Source: Acidimicrobiaceae bacterium
GTDB taxonomy: Bacteria > Actinomycetota > Acidimicrobiia > Acidimicrobiales > RAAP-2
Length of the DNA: 64,000 nt
Assembly: GCA_027314705.1 (NCBI GenBank)
Contig: DAHVAJ010000032.1
Span: 1-64,000, forward strand
Direction of reading: 5' to 3'
Below the pieces are notes generated by a model. That model did not search any database. It was not told the DNA's origin and saw nothing but the letters and a program-made list of their open reading frames with translations. Below are positions 53,524 through 63,971 of this stretch, piece by piece (within the stretch, counting starts at the first letter, position 1; every line of letters starts with the position of its first letter). The translations under genes were made by a program, and so were the position numbers.

Positions 53524-54723
53524 GTGACCACCACCGATTCCGACCTCTACTACGACCCGTACGACTTCGACATCGACACCGACCCGTATCCGATCTGGCG
53601 GCGCCTCCGCGAGGAGCGCCCGGTGTACTACAACGAGCGATACGACTTCTACGCGTTGAGCCGCTTCGACGACGTCGAGCGTGGTCTCATCGAGTGGAAG
53701 ACCTACAGTTCGGCCAAGGGCACCCTGCTCGAGATCATCAAGAGCGAGATGGAGATCCCGCCCGGATCGATCATCTTCGAGGACCCCCCGGGCCACAACC
53801 TCCATCGGGGGCTCCTCTCCCGGGTGTTCACGCCCCGCAAGATGGGCGCTATCGAGCCCAAGATCCGCGAGTTCTGCGCGCGGAGCCTCGATCCGATGGA
53901 GGGGGCGGGCGGGTTCGACTTCATCGCCGACCTGGGGGCCCAGATGCCGATGCGCACCATCGGGATGCTGCTCGGGATCCCCGAGCAGGACCAGGAGGCA
54001 CTTCGGGACCAGATCGACGACGGCCTGCGCCTGGAGGAGGGAACCATGCCCGACACCGCCAACTATGGGGCCGACCTGCAGGCCAGCTCGTTCGACGCGT
54101 ACATCGACTGGCGGGCGCAGCACCCGTCGGACGACCTGATGACCGAACTGCTCCAGGCCGAATTCGAGGACGAGACGGGCACGACCCGCCGGCTCACCCG
54201 CGCCGAGGTCCTCAACCTGGTGAACCTCCTGGCCGCGGCGGGCAACGAGACGACGACCCGGCTCATCGGGTGGACGGGCAAGGTCCTCGCCGACCACCCG
54301 GACGAACGTCGCAGGATCGTGGAGGACCGGAGCCTGGTGTCCAACGCCATCGAGGAGCTCCTGCGGTTCGAGCCGCCGTCGCCCGCCCAGGCCCGGTACG
54401 TCACCCGGGACGTCGAGCACTACGGACAGGTGGTGCCGGAGGGGAGCGTGGTGCTGCTGCTCAACGGGTCCGGCAACCGTGACGACCGGAGGTTCCCCGA
54501 CGGGGACCGGTTCGACGTCACCCGCAAGATCGACCACCATCTGGCGTTCGGCTACGGGTTGCACTTCTGCCTCGGTGCCGCGTTGGCCAGGCTGGAGGGC
54601 CGGGTGGCGCTGGACGAGGTGCTCCAGCGCTTCCCCTCCTGGGAGGTCGACTGGCAGAACGCAAAACAGGCACGGACCTCGACGGTCCGGGGTTGGGAGC
54701 GACTCCCGGTCGTCTTCACGTGA
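53524..54723 (+). CDS. Cytochrome P450
   Basis: AGNETTTRLIGW, FGYGLHFCLGAALARLEGRVAL. Confidence 0.94.
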   Translation: MTTTDSDLYYDPYDFDIDTDPYPIWRRLREERPVYYNERYDFYALSRFDDVERGLIEWKTYSSAKGTLLEIIKSEMEIPPGSIIFEDPPGHNLHRGLLSRVFTPRKMGAIEPKIREFCARSLDPMEGAGGFDFIADLGAQMPMRTIGMLLGIPEQDQEALRDQIDDGLRLEEGTMPDTANYGADLQASSFDAYIDWRAQHPSDDLMTELLQAEFEDETGTTRRLTRAEVLNLVNLLAAAGNETTTRLIGWTGKVLADHPDERRRIVEDRSLVSNAIEELLRFEPPSPAQARYVTRDVEHYGQVVPEGSVVLLLNGSGNRDDRRFPDGDRFDVTRKIDHHLAFGYGLHFCLGAALARLEGRVALDEVLQRFPSWEVDWQNAKQARTSTVRGWERLPVVFT

Positions 54724-54807
54724 GGTGGGGACGCCGACGCCCCCACCGGGGGGGGCGGTCGTTGCCGGTTGGTCAGACTACGTCCACGAGCGTGCGGGGT
54801 TGATGCC

Positions 54808-55554
54808 ATGAAGGTGGTCGTCGTCGGAGCTTCGAGCGGACTGGGCCGGTGCATCGCTGTCGGACTGGGGGAGCGGGGCGCCCGTGTGGCGCTGATGGCA
54901 CGGCGCAAGGAGCGACTCGCCGACGCGGCGGCCGAGGCCGGTCCGGGGGCGCTGGCCATCCCGTGCGACGTCACGGACGAGGAGTCGTGCAAGACGGCGA
55001 TCGGAGCGGCCGCCGGCGAGCTCGGTGGCATCGACGCACTCGTCTACGCCACCGGCGTCGGCCCGCTCGTGAGGCTCGCCGACACCGACGCCGCGACGTG
55101 GCGGCGGGTGTTCGACACCAACGTCATCGGCGCGTCGCTCACCACGGCGGCCGCCCTCCCCCACCTGGTGGCCTCGCAGGGCACCGCCGCCTACCTGTCG
55201 TCGATCAGTGCGTCGCACACGCCACCGTGGCCCGGTCTCGGCGCCTACGCGGTGAGCAAGGCCGCGCTCGACAAGCTGGTCGAGGCGTGGCGGGCCGAGC
55301 ATCCGCAGATCGGGTTCACCCGGGTGACCGTCGGCGACTGTGCCGGGGGTGAAGGGGACGCCATGACCGGGTTCAACGCCGGCTGGGACATGGACCTGAT
55401 GACCGAGGTGGCCCCGATCTGGCTGGCACGCGAGTACATCGCCGGCGCGCTGCTCGAGGTGGACGAGCTCGTCCGGGCCCTGGACAACCTCCTGCGGTGC
55501 GGACCTTCGGCGAGCATCCCCTCCATCGCCGTCGTCCCCCGCCGACCGGCGTGA
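54808..55554 (+). CDS. Short-chain dehydrogenase/reductase
   Basis: VVGASSGLGRCIA, YAVSKAALDKL. Confidence 0.87.
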   Translation: MKVVVVGASSGLGRCIAVGLGERGARVALMARRKERLADAAAEAGPGALAIPCDVTDEESCKTAIGAAAGELGGIDALVYATGVGPLVRLADTDAATWRRVFDTNVIGASLTTAAALPHLVASQGTAAYLSSISASHTPPWPGLGAYAVSKAALDKLVEAWRAEHPQIGFTRVTVGDCAGGEGDAMTGFNAGWDMDLMTEVAPIWLAREYIAGALLEVDELVRALDNLLRCGPSASIPSIAVVPRRPA

Positions 55555-56372
55555 ACCGGGTCGGGATCGTCACGGGCGCCGCACGTGGCATCGGCGCCGC
55601 CTGTGCCGAACGCATGGCCGGGACCGTGGACACCCTGGTGCTCGTGGACCTCGACCCCGACGCCACCGCCGAGACGATGGGGCCGCTGGCGGCGTCCGGC
55701 ACCCGGTGCGAGGCCGTGGGCGCTGACATCGGCGACGCCTCCGCCGTGGCCCGGGTCGCCCGCATCGCCGCGGCGCACGGCACCGTACAGCGGGTGGCCC
55801 ACGCCGCCGGCATCTCCCCGACCATGGGGACGTGGGACCGGATCATCGCCATCGACCTGGTCGGCACGGCGCTCCTGGTCGATGCCCTGCGTCCGCTGGC
55901 CACCGAGAGGACGGCGCTCGTGTGCGTGGCCTCGATGGCCGCCCAGCTCCTCGCCCCACCGATCGATCCGGGGATCGACCGTATCCTCGAGGACCCGCTC
56001 GCGCCGACCCTCCTCGAGGACTACCGCACCGCCCTCGGGGCAGCGGGGGAGGACCCGGGCGTGGCCTACTCCTGGGCCAAGCGCGGGGTCCGCCGCCTCG
56101 TCGAGCGCGAGGCGGGTGCCTTCGGATCGGTGGGCGCCCGGATCTGCTCGGTGTCGCCGGGGACCATCGACACGCCCATGGGCCGCCAGGAGTCCGAACG
56201 CCAGCCGGGCATGCGCCAGCTCGAGTCGATCGCGCCCCTGGGACGCTCCGGCAGTGCCGACGAGGTCGCCGCCGTCATCGAGTTCCTCCTGTCCGACCGG
56301 GCCAGCTTCGTGACCGGCACCGACCTGCTCGTGGACGGCGGGGTGTGCGCGGCGATCGGGCAGATGACCTGA
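55551..56372 (+). CDS. Short-chain dehydrogenase/reductase (hydroxysteroid-dehydrogenase-like architecture possible)
   Basis: VTGAARGIGAA, YSWAKRGVRRLV; GTGA overlap with preceding SDR. Confidence 0.85.
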   Translation: MNRVGIVTGAARGIGAACAERMAGTVDTLVLVDLDPDATAETMGPLAASGTRCEAVGADIGDASAVARVARIAAAHGTVQRVAHAAGISPTMGTWDRIIAIDLVGTALLVDALRPLATERTALVCVASMAAQLLAPPIDPGIDRILEDPLAPTLLEDYRTALGAAGEDPGVAYSWAKRGVRRLVEREAGAFGSVGARICSVSPGTIDTPMGRQESERQPGMRQLESIAPLGRSGSADEVAAVIEFLLSDRASFVTGTDLLVDGGVCAAIGQMT

Positions 56373-56419
56373 TCGCCGGGTGGTCCCGGCGACCCGTCGG
56401 CACCACCCGCGGCTCGGTG

Positions 56420-57613
56420 CTACCGGGGGGCGGCGACGTCGAGGACGAGGGCGGTGGACATGCCGCCTCCGGCGCACATGGCGGCGACCCCGGTGCCCCC
56501 ACCCCGCCGGCGGAGCTCGTGGGTCAGGGAGATGACCATGCGCGCCCCGGTCATGGCGATCGGGTGGCCGAGGCTGCAACCGCTGCCGAGCACGTTCACC
56601 AACGACTCCTCGATGCCCAGGATCCGGGTGGTGGCGACACACACCGAAGCGAATGCCTCGTTGATCTCCCACAGGCCGACGTCGTCGACACCGAGACCGG
56701 CACGGGCCAACGCCTTCGGGATGGCCACGGTCGGGGCGAGACCCGTCTCCGACGGTGGCACGCCGGCCGAGGCCCAGGCCCTGACCACGGCGAGCGGCTC
56801 GAGTCCGAGTCGTTCGCTCAGCTCACGGTCGGTCATCACCATGGCCGCGGCCCCGTCATTGACACCGCCGGCAGTACCGGCCGTGATGCTGAATCCCTCG
56901 ACCTCGGGATGCAGGGACGTGAGCGACGCCAGCTTCTCCATGGTGCAGTCGCGCCGGGGGTGCTCGTCGACGGCGAACATCCTGCGCTCACCGGCCCGGT
57001 CCACCACCTCGACGGGAAAGATCTCGTCGACGAATTTCCCGGCGTCGATGGCTGCGATGGCCCGCTGATGGGAGCGGAACGCCCAAGCATCCATCTCCTC
57101 CCGGGTCACCCCGGCCTGGACGGCTGCGTTCCAGCCGACGGTGATGGACATGTCGCGGTTGGGGGCGTCGGGGGTCTCGCGGTGGCTCGGGGAGTTCCAC
57201 TCCTCCCAGTCGTCGCCGCCGAGGACCCGCCGGCTGGTGCGCGGCGACGTCGACGACGAGTTCACCCCGCCGGCCACGACGACGTTGTCCATGCCGGACC
57301 GGATGGACCCCGCGGCGCTCTGGATGGCGGAGAGCCCCGAAGCGCAGTGTCGGTTCTGGGCCATGCCCGGCGCGTTCACGAGCCCGGCCTCGATGGCCGC
57401 GTAGCGGGCGACGTCGCCCCCTCCGTAGAGGATCTCCCCGAGGATGACGTCGTCCACCAGCTCCGGGTCGATCCCGGACCGGCGTACCGCCTCGGCCACG
57501 GCCAGGGTGGCCAGCTCGAAGGCGTCCACCTCGGCGAGCGAGCCCTTGAACGAGGTACCGACCGCGGTCCTCGCCGTCGAGACGATCACGGCATCGGGCA
57601 TCGGGCTCCTCAC
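56420..57613 (-). CDS. Thiolase (acetyl-CoA acetyltransferase family)
   Basis: NRHCASGLSAIQSAA nucleophile, NEAFA, GSGCSLGHPIAMTGAR, CAGGGMSTALVL. Confidence 0.92.
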   Translation of the reverse strand: MRSPMPDAVIVSTARTAVGTSFKGSLAEVDAFELATLAVAEAVRRSGIDPELVDDVILGEILYGGGDVARYAAIEAGLVNAPGMAQNRHCASGLSAIQSAAGSIRSGMDNVVVAGGVNSSSTSPRTSRRVLGGDDWEEWNSPSHRETPDAPNRDMSITVGWNAAVQAGVTREEMDAWAFRSHQRAIAAIDAGKFVDEIFPVEVVDRAGERRMFAVDEHPRRDCTMEKLASLTSLHPEVEGFSITAGTAGGVNDGAAAMVMTDRELSERLGLEPLAVVRAWASAGVPPSETGLAPTVAIPKALARAGLGVDDVGLWEINEAFASVCVATTRILGIEESLVNVLGSGCSLGHPIAMTGARMVISLTHELRRRGGGTGVAAMCAGGGMSTALVLDVAAPR

Positions 57614-57686
57614 TCCCCGGCCGGCGACGGCCGGTCCGGACTCGTGTCGTTCACGGCCGTTCCGGACGGACGTCGACGCGCCCGTC

Positions 57687-58457
57687 CTAGTTGACGTTGA
57701 AGCGCAGCGCGCCGTCGAGGCGGATGTTCTCCCCGTTGAGATAGGGGTTGACGACGATCGACTCGACCAGGAGGGCGAACTCCTCGGGATGACCCATGCG
57801 CTTCGGGAACACGATGTTCTCGGCCGGGTCCTTCTTGAGGTGGGGTAGTGCCCCGAGCATCACCGGGGTGCCCATGGTGCCGGGGGCGATGGCGCACACC
57901 CGGATGCCCATGGGTGCCAGGTCCCGGGCCATGGGGAGCGTCATGCCCAAGATGGCGGCCTTGGCCGCGCCGTAGGCCACCTGACCGCTCTGGCCCTCGA
58001 TGCCGGCGATGGAGGCCGTGTTGACCACCACCCCGCGCTGGCCGTCCTGGTCGGGCTGGTTGGCACCCATGGCCGCGCAGACGTGGCGGCTCATGTTGAA
58101 CGTTCCCGTGGCGTTCATCTCGAGGGTCTTCACGAACGAGTCCATGGCGTGCGGGGTCCCGTCACGTGCCACGGTGCGCCCACCGCCGACCCCGCCGCCG
58201 GCCACGTTGACCAGGGCGGCGATCGGCCCCAGCGAACGGGCGGCGTCGATGGCGGCGGCGACGGCGGCGTCGTCGACGGTGGAGCCGCCGACACCGACCA
58301 CGCCCTCGCCGAGCTCCTTGGCCAGCCCGCCGGCACGGTCGGCGTCGAGGTCGAACACCACGACGCCCATCCCGAGATCCTTGAGGCGGCGCACGGTGGC
58401 GGAACCGAGCCCGCCGGCCCCGCCGGTGACGATGGCCGAACGGCCCGAGAGGTTCAC
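57687..58457 (-). CDS. Short-chain dehydrogenase (3-hydroxyacyl-CoA dehydrogenase type II-like)
   Basis: SAIVTGGAGGLGSATVRRL, YGAAKAAILGMTLPMARDLA. Confidence 0.88.
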   Translation of the reverse strand: MNLSGRSAIVTGGAGGLGSATVRRLKDLGMGVVVFDLDADRAGGLAKELGEGVVGVGGSTVDDAAVAAAIDAARSLGPIAALVNVAGGGVGGGRTVARDGTPHAMDSFVKTLEMNATGTFNMSRHVCAAMGANQPDQDGQRGVVVNTASIAGIEGQSGQVAYGAAKAAILGMTLPMARDLAPMGIRVCAIAPGTMGTPVMLGALPHLKKDPAENIVFPKRMGHPEEFALLVESIVVNPYLNGENIRLDGALRFNVN

Positions 58458-58607
58458 CGGCCGTCCTCGCCGCCGAAACGTCCTTCTCGGAGCCGGAGGA
58501 CGACCTTCGCCCCGGTGCCGGACGCCGTCTGCCGTCGGGTCGGTCCCCCGTGTCGGGAGCGGGAGGTCCGGGCCGTGTCCGGGGGCGGGTTGCAGCTCAT
58601 TCCCGGA

Positions 58608-58636
58608 ACGGTATTCTTTGAAACCACTAACGTCAA
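58608..58636 (-). promoter_or_regulatory. Candidate SigA-type promoter TTGACG-N17-TACCGT
   Basis: -35 58636-58631, -10 58613-58608, minus strand upstream of 57687-58457. Confidence 0.45.
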
Positions 58637-58679
58637 TATCAGCGGACGGCCTCCTGCAGTGCCGACCGGGGGGAGCGCC

Positions 58680-60161
58680 ATGAGCGGCACGACGACCATC
58701 GATCCGGAATCGAACATGCTCATCGACGGCTCGCTCGTCGAGTCGTCCACGGGCAGGAGCTTCGACAACGTCAACCCCGCCACCGAGGAGGTGATCGGTC
58801 AGGTCACCGACGGATCGGCCGCCGATATGCGCCGGGCCATCTCAGCGGCCCGGCGGGCCTTCGACGAGACCGACTGGTCGCGCAACCGGGCATTCCGCAG
58901 GCGCTGCCTGGAGCAGCTCCAGGACGCCCTCGAGGCCGAGAAGGAGCAGCTGCGCGAGCAGCTGATCCTCGAGGTCGGCTGCCCCCGGATGCTCACGGCC
59001 GGACCGCAGCTCGACGCACCCCTCCTCGACTCCCTCCGCTACCCGATCCGACTGATCGACGAGTTCGAGTGGGAGCACCACCTCCCCGACGCCACCGACT
59101 TCCGGGGCGGCGTCAACGCCCGCATGATCGTCAAGGAGCCGGTGGGGGTGGTCGGGGCCATCACCCCGTGGAACTATCCGTTCGAGGTGACGCTGGCCAA
59201 GCTGGGCCAGGCGCTCGCCACCGGCAACACCGTCGTCCTGAAGCCCGCCCCGGACACGCCGTGGACCGCCACCCTGATCGGACGCCTGGTGGCCGAGCGG
59301 ACCGACCTCCCCGCCGGGGTGGTCAACGTCGTCACCTCCTCGGACCACCTGGTCGGGGAGGAACTCACCCTCTCGCGTGAGGTCGACCTCATCTCCTTCA
59401 CCGGGTCCACGGCGGTGGGCAAGCGGATCATGGAGAAGGGTGCGGCCACCATGAAGCGGCTCTTCCTGGAGCTGGGCGGCAAGTCCGCCACCATCGTGCT
59501 CGACGACGCCGACTTCGACTCGGCCCTCCTGGTGGGGCTGGCGGTGTGCTCGCACGCCGGGCAGGGATGCGCCATCCCCACCCGGATGCTGCTCCCCCGG
59601 TCCCGCTACGACGAGGGCGTCGAACTCCTGACGAACTACTTCGGCATGGTGCCCTACGGCGACCCCCAACGCGAGGACGTGATCATGGGTCCGGTGATCA
59701 GCGCCAGACAGCGCGACCGGGTGCTCGGCTACGTCGCCCGCGGCATCGAGGAGGGTGCCACGCTGGCCCTGGGCGGTGGTCGGCCCGAGGCCCACCCCAA
59801 GGGGTACTTCATCGAGCCGACCATGTTCACCGGCGTGGACAACTCGATGACGATCGCCCAGGAGGAGATCTTCGGTCCGGTGCTGGTCGTCATCCCGTTC
59901 GAGGACGACGACGACGCCGTCCGCGTGGCCAACGACAGCGGGTACGGGCTCAGTGGCGGCGTGTACTCGGCATCGTTCGACCGGGCGATGGGCGTCGGCC
60001 GGCGGGTGCGCACGGGCACCATGAGCATCAACGGCGGCCTCTGGTACGGGGCCGACGTGCCCTTCGGAGGGTTCAAGGAGAGCGGTGTCGGCCGGCAGAA
60101 CGGGTTCGCCGGGTTCGACCAGTACCTCGAGATCCAGTCGCTGGCGTGGCCGAGTGTCTGA
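58680..60161 (+). CDS. Aldehyde dehydrogenase
   Basis: LELGGKSATIVLDDADFD, AGQGCAIPTRMLLP, EEIFGPVLVVIPF; start ATG 58680. Confidence 0.92.
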   Translation: MSGTTTIDPESNMLIDGSLVESSTGRSFDNVNPATEEVIGQVTDGSAADMRRAISAARRAFDETDWSRNRAFRRRCLEQLQDALEAEKEQLREQLILEVGCPRMLTAGPQLDAPLLDSLRYPIRLIDEFEWEHHLPDATDFRGGVNARMIVKEPVGVVGAITPWNYPFEVTLAKLGQALATGNTVVLKPAPDTPWTATLIGRLVAERTDLPAGVVNVVTSSDHLVGEELTLSREVDLISFTGSTAVGKRIMEKGAATMKRLFLELGGKSATIVLDDADFDSALLVGLAVCSHAGQGCAIPTRMLLPRSRYDEGVELLTNYFGMVPYGDPQREDVIMGPVISARQRDRVLGYVARGIEEGATLALGGGRPEAHPKGYFIEPTMFTGVDNSMTIAQEEIFGPVLVVIPFEDDDDAVRVANDSGYGLSGGVYSASFDRAMGVGRRVRTGTMSINGGLWYGADVPFGGFKESGVGRQNGFAGFDQYLEIQSLAWPSV

Positions 60162-60224
60162 ATCCGACCGGTTGAGCACCACCGGCCCGTCCCGGCGCGG
60201 CCGCACCAGCGATCCGAGCAGCTC

Positions 60225-61364
60225 GTGCAGCTGCACCTGACGCCGGACGCGGAGTTCTTCCGCGACACGACGGCCAAGTTCCTGAGCGAGCACGCGGCAC
60301 CGGCGGAGATCCGGCGACGCCGCGACGACCCCGCCGGCTTCGACACCCGCTACTGGGAGCTCGGTGCCCAGCTGGGGTGGACCTCCCTCCTGGTGGACGA
60401 GGAGCACGGCGGTGGCTCGCTCAGCGGCGACGGGCTCGCCGACCTGACCCTGGTGGCCGACGAGTTCGGCCGCCACGCGGCGCCGGGCCCCCTGGTGCCG
60501 ACCAGCGTGGTCGCCGGAGCCCTCAGCGAGTTCTCGGCCGACCGCCAGGGCGAGCTCCTGGCCGGCATGCTGGCCGGGACCTCGATCGCCTCGTGGTGCC
60601 ACCTCGAGCCCCGGCCCAACGACGGGCTGGACGGCCTCGCCCTGGAGATCCGGGTCGACGGCCCCGACGTCGTCCTGAACGGCGTCAAGCGACCGGTCGA
60701 GTCCGGCGCCCGGGCAAGCCACCTCCTGGTGTCCGGTCGGACGGGCGGCGGGCTCACCCAGGTCCTCGTCCCGGCCGGCACCGGCGGGATCTCGATGCGG
60801 CCGATGCACACGGTCGACCTGACCCGCCGGTTCTCCGAGGTGGCCTTCCGAGACGTCCGGGTGCCCGCCGACGCGGTGCTCGGCGAGGTCGGGGGGGCCG
60901 GTGCCCAGGTCGAGCGACAGCTCCTCCAGGCGGTGGTGGTGGCCAACGCCGAGACGGTCGGCGCCATGCAGCACGCACTGGACATGACGCTGGCCTGGGC
61001 GTTCGACCGCTATTCGTTCGGGCGTCCGCTCGCCTCCTACCAGGAGCTGAAGCACCGGTTCTCCGACATGAAGTCCTGGGTCGAGGCGGGACACGCCATC
61101 AGCGACCTGGCGGCCCAGGCCGTGAGCGCCGGGTCGCCCGAGGGCGCCGAGCTGGCCAGTGCGGCCAAGGCCTTCCTCGGACAGTACGGTCCCGAACTCC
61201 TGCAGGACTGCGTGCAGATGCACGGGGGCATCGGGCTCACCTTCGACCACGACATCCATCTCTTTCTCCGCCGTGTCGCCCTCAATCGGTCGCTCCACGG
61301 CACCCCGAGCCAGCACCGCCGACGGATTGCGTCGATCATGTGTGGTCGGATCGGCGCACCATGA
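60225..61364 (+). CDS. Acyl-CoA dehydrogenase, short subunit
   Basis: WAFDRYSFGRPLASYQELKHRFSDMKSWVE, QMHGGIGLTFDHDIHLFLRR. Confidence 0.88.
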   Translation: MQLHLTPDAEFFRDTTAKFLSEHAAPAEIRRRRDDPAGFDTRYWELGAQLGWTSLLVDEEHGGGSLSGDGLADLTLVADEFGRHAAPGPLVPTSVVAGALSEFSADRQGELLAGMLAGTSIASWCHLEPRPNDGLDGLALEIRVDGPDVVLNGVKRPVESGARASHLLVSGRTGGGLTQVLVPAGTGGISMRPMHTVDLTRRFSEVAFRDVRVPADAVLGEVGGAGAQVERQLLQAVVVANAETVGAMQHALDMTLAWAFDRYSFGRPLASYQELKHRFSDMKSWVEAGHAISDLAAQAVSAGSPEGAELASAAKAFLGQYGPELLQDCVQMHGGIGLTFDHDIHLFLRRVALNRSLHGTPSQHRRRIASIMCGRIGAP

Positions 61365-62623
61365 GTGCGGAAACCCAGGAGGACGTCGAGCGCTTCCGGC
61401 GTCGGGCCCGGTCGTGGATCCGGGCCAACCTCGAGCCCGCCGCAGCGGGCGCCTCGGCGGGGGTGCTCCGCAACAACAGCACCGACCAGGAGGAGCTGGC
61501 CGAGGTCGCCCACGAGCGCGAGCTCCAGCGTCGGCTGTTCGACGCCGGCTTCGCCGGTATCTGCTTCCCCGTCGCCTACGGGGGCCGGGGCCTGACCCCG
61601 GCGCACCAGCTGGCCTTCAACGAGGAGCTGACCGGACACGAGTACCCGGTCCGACTCCAGGCCCCCACCTTCTCGCCGTGCGCGGCGGTGATCCTCGACT
61701 TCGGGACCGAGGAGCAGAAGCTGCGGCACCTCCCGGCGATCCTGCGGGGCGACGAGCTCTGGATGCAGTTCCTCTCGGAGCCCGGTGGTGGCTCCGACGT
61801 CGCCGGTGCCCAGACGACGGCTGTCCGCGACGGGGACGAGTGGGTCCTCAACGGGTCGAAGGTGTGGACGACCGGCGCCTGGTGGTCGGACTGGGGGCTC
61901 TGTCTCGCCCGCACCAACTGGGACGTGCCGAAGCACCGGGGGCTCTCGGTCTTCATGCTGCCGATCCACCAGCCGGGTGTCGACGTCCACCGGATCGAGA
62001 TGCTGAACGGGACCAAGGAGTTCTGCCAGGAGTTCCTGACCGACGTCCGGGTGCCAGATGCCGACCGGATCGGCGAGGTGGACGACGGCTGGACCGTGGG
62101 CATCCGGTGGATGTTCCACGAGCGGATGCTCCACAACTCGCCGTACGTCACCGTCCCCGCCGGTGACGCCCACGCCGGCATCGGCGCATCGTCGGTCCTC
62201 CGGGTGGCCCGCGACAGCGGGACGCTCGACGATCCGTGGGTGCAGGAGATGGTGGGAGAGGCCCGGATGCTCCAGCTGACCACGGAGGCCCTGCAGCAGC
62301 GACTCACCGAGGGGATGCGATCCGGTGCCATGTCCGACCAGTCGGCGGCCATCGGCAGGCTCTTCAGCGGGGTGGTCTCGACGCGCACCAACACCCTGGC
62401 GTTCGAGATCGCAGGCGCCGGCGGTGGCGCGTGGACCGACGACGACGCCGCCCTGGCCGACTGCGGGTCCGACTTCCTGATGCGCCAGGTGTCCACCATC
62501 GGGGGCGGAACGACGGAGATGGCCCGCAACGTGATCAGCGAGCGGGTCCTCGGCATGCCGAGGGAGCGCACCCTGGACCGGAACGTCCCCTTCCGGGACG
62601 TCCCCCGCGGGGGCAAGTCGTGA
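61361..62623 (+). CDS. Acyl-CoA dehydrogenase, long subunit
   Basis: LSEPGGGSDVAGAQTTA, GSKVWTTGAWWSDWGLCLART, IGGGTTEMARNVISERVLGMPR; ATGA overlap. Confidence 0.9.
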   Translation: MSAETQEDVERFRRRARSWIRANLEPAAAGASAGVLRNNSTDQEELAEVAHERELQRRLFDAGFAGICFPVAYGGRGLTPAHQLAFNEELTGHEYPVRLQAPTFSPCAAVILDFGTEEQKLRHLPAILRGDELWMQFLSEPGGGSDVAGAQTTAVRDGDEWVLNGSKVWTTGAWWSDWGLCLARTNWDVPKHRGLSVFMLPIHQPGVDVHRIEMLNGTKEFCQEFLTDVRVPDADRIGEVDDGWTVGIRWMFHERMLHNSPYVTVPAGDAHAGIGASSVLRVARDSGTLDDPWVQEMVGEARMLQLTTEALQQRLTEGMRSGAMSDQSAAIGRLFSGVVSTRTNTLAFEIAGAGGGAWTDDDAALADCGSDFLMRQVSTIGGGTTEMARNVISERVLGMPRERTLDRNVPFRDVPRGGKS

Positions 62624-62753
62624 ACGCGGCCCTCCCGCCGGCCCTCGTCCCCCGGGGCGGGGTTACGATGCGTCACGTCCGTGGCACCGACGTCACCATC
62701 CGCCGAGCGGCGCTCTGCCGACCGGGTCGCGCCGAAGAGACGGAGGTCAACCG

Positions 62754-63971
62754 ATGAACGCGGTCATGCACGGTGTCCGGGTGCTCGAGGTTGCCGAGCA
62801 CACCTTCGTCCCGGCAGCCTCGGCGCTGCTGTCGGACTGGGGTGCCGAGGTCATCAAGATCGAGCACGTCGAGCGCGGCGATGCCATGCGCGGCCTGGCC
62901 TCGACCGGTCTGGCCATCGTGCCCAACGACGTCCACGTCCTCCTCGAACACTCCAACCGTGGCAAGAAGAGCCTCGCCCTCGACCTCACCACCGAGGACG
63001 GGTTGGGGGTCCTCTACAAGCTCGTGGCCACCTCGGACGTGTTCCTGACCAACAAGCTCCCGAGCGTCCGCCGGAAGCTCCACCTCGACATCGACGAGAT
63101 CCGGGCCCACAATCCGGCCATCATCTACGTCCGCGGTACGGGCCAGGGCGAGCGTGGGCCCGACGCCGACAAGGGGTCGTACGACTCCCTGGCCTTCTGG
63201 GCCCGCTCCGGGGTGGCCGCCGGCGTCCGACGGCCCGAGTACGACCTGGTCCCCCCGCCACCCGCTCCGGGGTTCGGCGACTCGATCGGGGCGATGACCA
63301 TCGCCGGAGGCATCATGGGTGCCCTGTTCCACCGGGAGCGCACCGGCGAGGCGACGACCGTGGACGTCTCGCTGCTCGGTGTCGGGCTTTGGGCCATGGG
63401 CCAGGCACTGGCCCTGTCGCTGGTCCTCGACAAGCCGTGGGCCCCACCGCCGGCCGACGCCATGGGCTCGAACCCGCTCTCGAGGACCTACCAGACCGCC
63501 GACGATCGCACGCTGTGGTTCACCTGCCTGCAGGCTGCCAAGTACTGGCCGCTCCTGTGCGAGGCCGTCGGCCGGCCCGACCTGGCCACCGACCCGAGGT
63601 TCGCCGACCATGCCTCGCTGATGGCCAACAACCGCGAGGCGTCCGACGAGCTGGACACGGTGTTCGCGAGCGCCACCCTGGCCGAGTGGCGCCTGCGCCT
63701 GGCCGACTTCGCGGGCCAGTGGGCCGTCATGCAGGACACCCTCGAGGCCACGGACGATCCGCAGACCGTCGCCAACGGCTACGTCCAGGACTGCGAGACC
63801 GCCACCGGCGCACCGTTCCGGCTGGCGGCGGCCCCGGTGCAGTTCGGCGGCGCACCCGCCGTGCCCGGTCGCGCTCCGACCCTCAACGAGCACGGCGACG
63901 CCATTCTCGAAGAGCTCGGATTCGACTGGGACGCCATCGTGGACCTCAAGGTCCGCGGCGTCGTCGCCTGA
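62754..63971 (+). CDS. Family III CoA-transferase (CaiB/BaiF)
   Basis: GVRVLEVAEHTFVPAASALLSDWGAEVIKIEHVERGDAMR, NRGKKSLALDL. Confidence 0.92.
   Translation: MNAVMHGVRVLEVAEHTFVPAASALLSDWGAEVIKIEHVERGDAMRGLASTGLAIVPNDVHVLLEHSNRGKKSLALDLTTEDGLGVLYKLVATSDVFLTNKLPSVRRKLHLDIDEIRAHNPAIIYVRGTGQGERGPDADKGSYDSLAFWARSGVAAGVRRPEYDLVPPPPAPGFGDSIGAMTIAGGIMGALFHRERTGEATTVDVSLLGVGLWAMGQALALSLVLDKPWAPPPADAMGSNPLSRTYQTADDRTLWFTCLQAAKYWPLLCEAVGRPDLATDPRFADHASLMANNREASDELDTVFASATLAEWRLRLADFAGQWAVMQDTLEATDDPQTVANGYVQDCETATGAPFRLAAAPVQFGGAPAVPGRAPTLNEHGDAILEELGFDWDAIVDLKVRGVVA

Noticed and set aside
58842-61316. 824-aa minus-strand ORF
   Set aside because: Shadow of ALDH and ACAD genes; Glu/Val/Gly/His-rich nonsense translation
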